Below are positions 63,874-64,000 of a DNA stretch of 64,000 bases, piece by piece. Source of the DNA: Mycolicibacter algericus DSM 45454 (lineage in GTDB: Bacteria; Actinomycetota; Actinomycetes; Mycobacteriales; Mycobacteriaceae); the NCBI RefSeq assembly GCF_002086455.1, contig NZ_MVHC01000015.1, positions 32,624 to 96,623 of the forward strand, in the 5' to 3' direction. The notes under the pieces are model-generated. The model ran no database searches. It was not told where the DNA came from and saw only the letters and a program-made list of their open reading frames with translations. Position numbers and translations under genes: made by a program. The number at the start of each line of letters is the position of its first letter. Within the stretch, counting starts at the first letter, position 1.

Positions 63874-64000
63874 GAATCAGTCTGCCTTGCTCGAGGTGCT
63901 CGACGCACTGCGCACCGCCGATGCCGGTGAGCGAATCACCCAAGCCGCCGAAACCATCTACCAGGCCCTGATCGAGGCGGAGTTGACCGCTCTGATCGGC
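63866..64000 (+). CDS. IS256-family transposase (3' partial)
   Basis: First 45 residues (MALNQSALLEVLDALRTADA, then RITQAAETIYQALIEAELTA). The helix QAAETIYQALIEAELTALIG matches the conserved N-terminal region of mycobacterial IS256/mutator transposases; the DDE catalytic residues lie beyond the window. GAGAGGA upstream of ATG 63866. Confidence 0.82.
   Translation, partial: MALNQSALLEVLDALRTADAGERITQAAETIYQALIEAELTALIG

Larger units (their letters stand above)
63772..64000 (+). mobile_element. 5' end of an IS256-family insertion sequence
   Basis: The transposase start at 63866 and the loss of the downstream AraC domain place an insertion here. The exact left end is not determinable; it could start a few bases before or after 63772. 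The element continues beyond the window. Confidence 0.75.

Overview
The window is GC-rich chromosomal DNA from a mycobacterium (Mycobacteriaceae; species not determinable from the sequence alone). Evidence is the set of lineage-typical genes (an antigen 85 mycolyltransferase, the Apa fibronectin-attachment glycoprotein, mycobacterial ndh, lldD2, bfrA, adjacent ahpC/oxyR) and a gene order that, from memory, follows the M. tuberculosis Rv1844c-Rv1904 segment, with losses, insertions and one imported block. oxyR is intact here, unlike the decayed gene in the M. tuberculosis complex. No tRNA, rRNA or CRISPR array was seen.

Layout. 1-4.1 kb: end of an alpha/beta hydrolase, 6-phosphogluconate dehydrogenase (gnd1), a BlaI repressor with an M56 membrane peptidase, and a hotdog thioesterase. 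4.1-12.5 kb: type II NADH dehydrogenase, an SDR, the molybdate ABC transporter modABC, apa, a GlsB/YeaQ-like protein, adhA and a CPBP protease; the urease operon expected after the thioesterase is missing. 12.5-17.8 kb: phosphoketolase, an orphan MmpS-like secreted protein and a fused class III CoA-transferase. 17.8-21.9 kb: an accessory divergent gene pair, a membrane protein with a channel-like N-terminus, Rossmann (TrkA-N-like) core and ryanodine-receptor (RyR) repeat, facing a TIR-transmembrane-PknH-sensor protein. This is the strongest candidate for an undescribed system. 22-30.7 kb: thiolase-like enzyme, ferredoxin-reductase-type flavoprotein, HhH protein, lldD2, the peroxide-defence block ahpD-ahpC/oxyR, and iron storage (bfd, bfrA) with an IdeR-like box. 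30.7-40 kb: multidrug transporter, small enzymes, CocE-type hydrolase, SRPBCC protein, antigen 85, an actin-fold-like membrane protein, YceI and secreted proteins.

40-46.9 kb: a block not expected at this locus, zwf1-gnd2 followed by a five-gene MoxR/DUF58/DUF4129 membrane operon with overlapping ends. 46.9-57 kb: nitronate monooxygenase with a KstR-like operator, a HAD phosphatase, cinA, a lipase maturation factor, two decayed DUF732 genes, dtd, a thiamine-binding protein, and a coupled STAS-PAP2-YaaA-VanX operon. 57-64 kb: neutral ceramidase, an acyltransferase-SGNH-epimerase operon, an HD hydrolase with the scar of a deleted UbiX-like gene, a GlxA-type regulator that has lost its DNA-binding domain, and immediately after it the 5' end of an IS256-family element that runs off the window.

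Themes: oxidative stress and iron handling (ndh, ahpCD, oxyR, bfd, bfrA, flavoprotein), pentose-phosphate flux (two 6PGDHs, zwf, phosphoketolase), cell-envelope building (antigen 85, VanX, PAP2, acyltransferase) and genome decay at the right-hand end.
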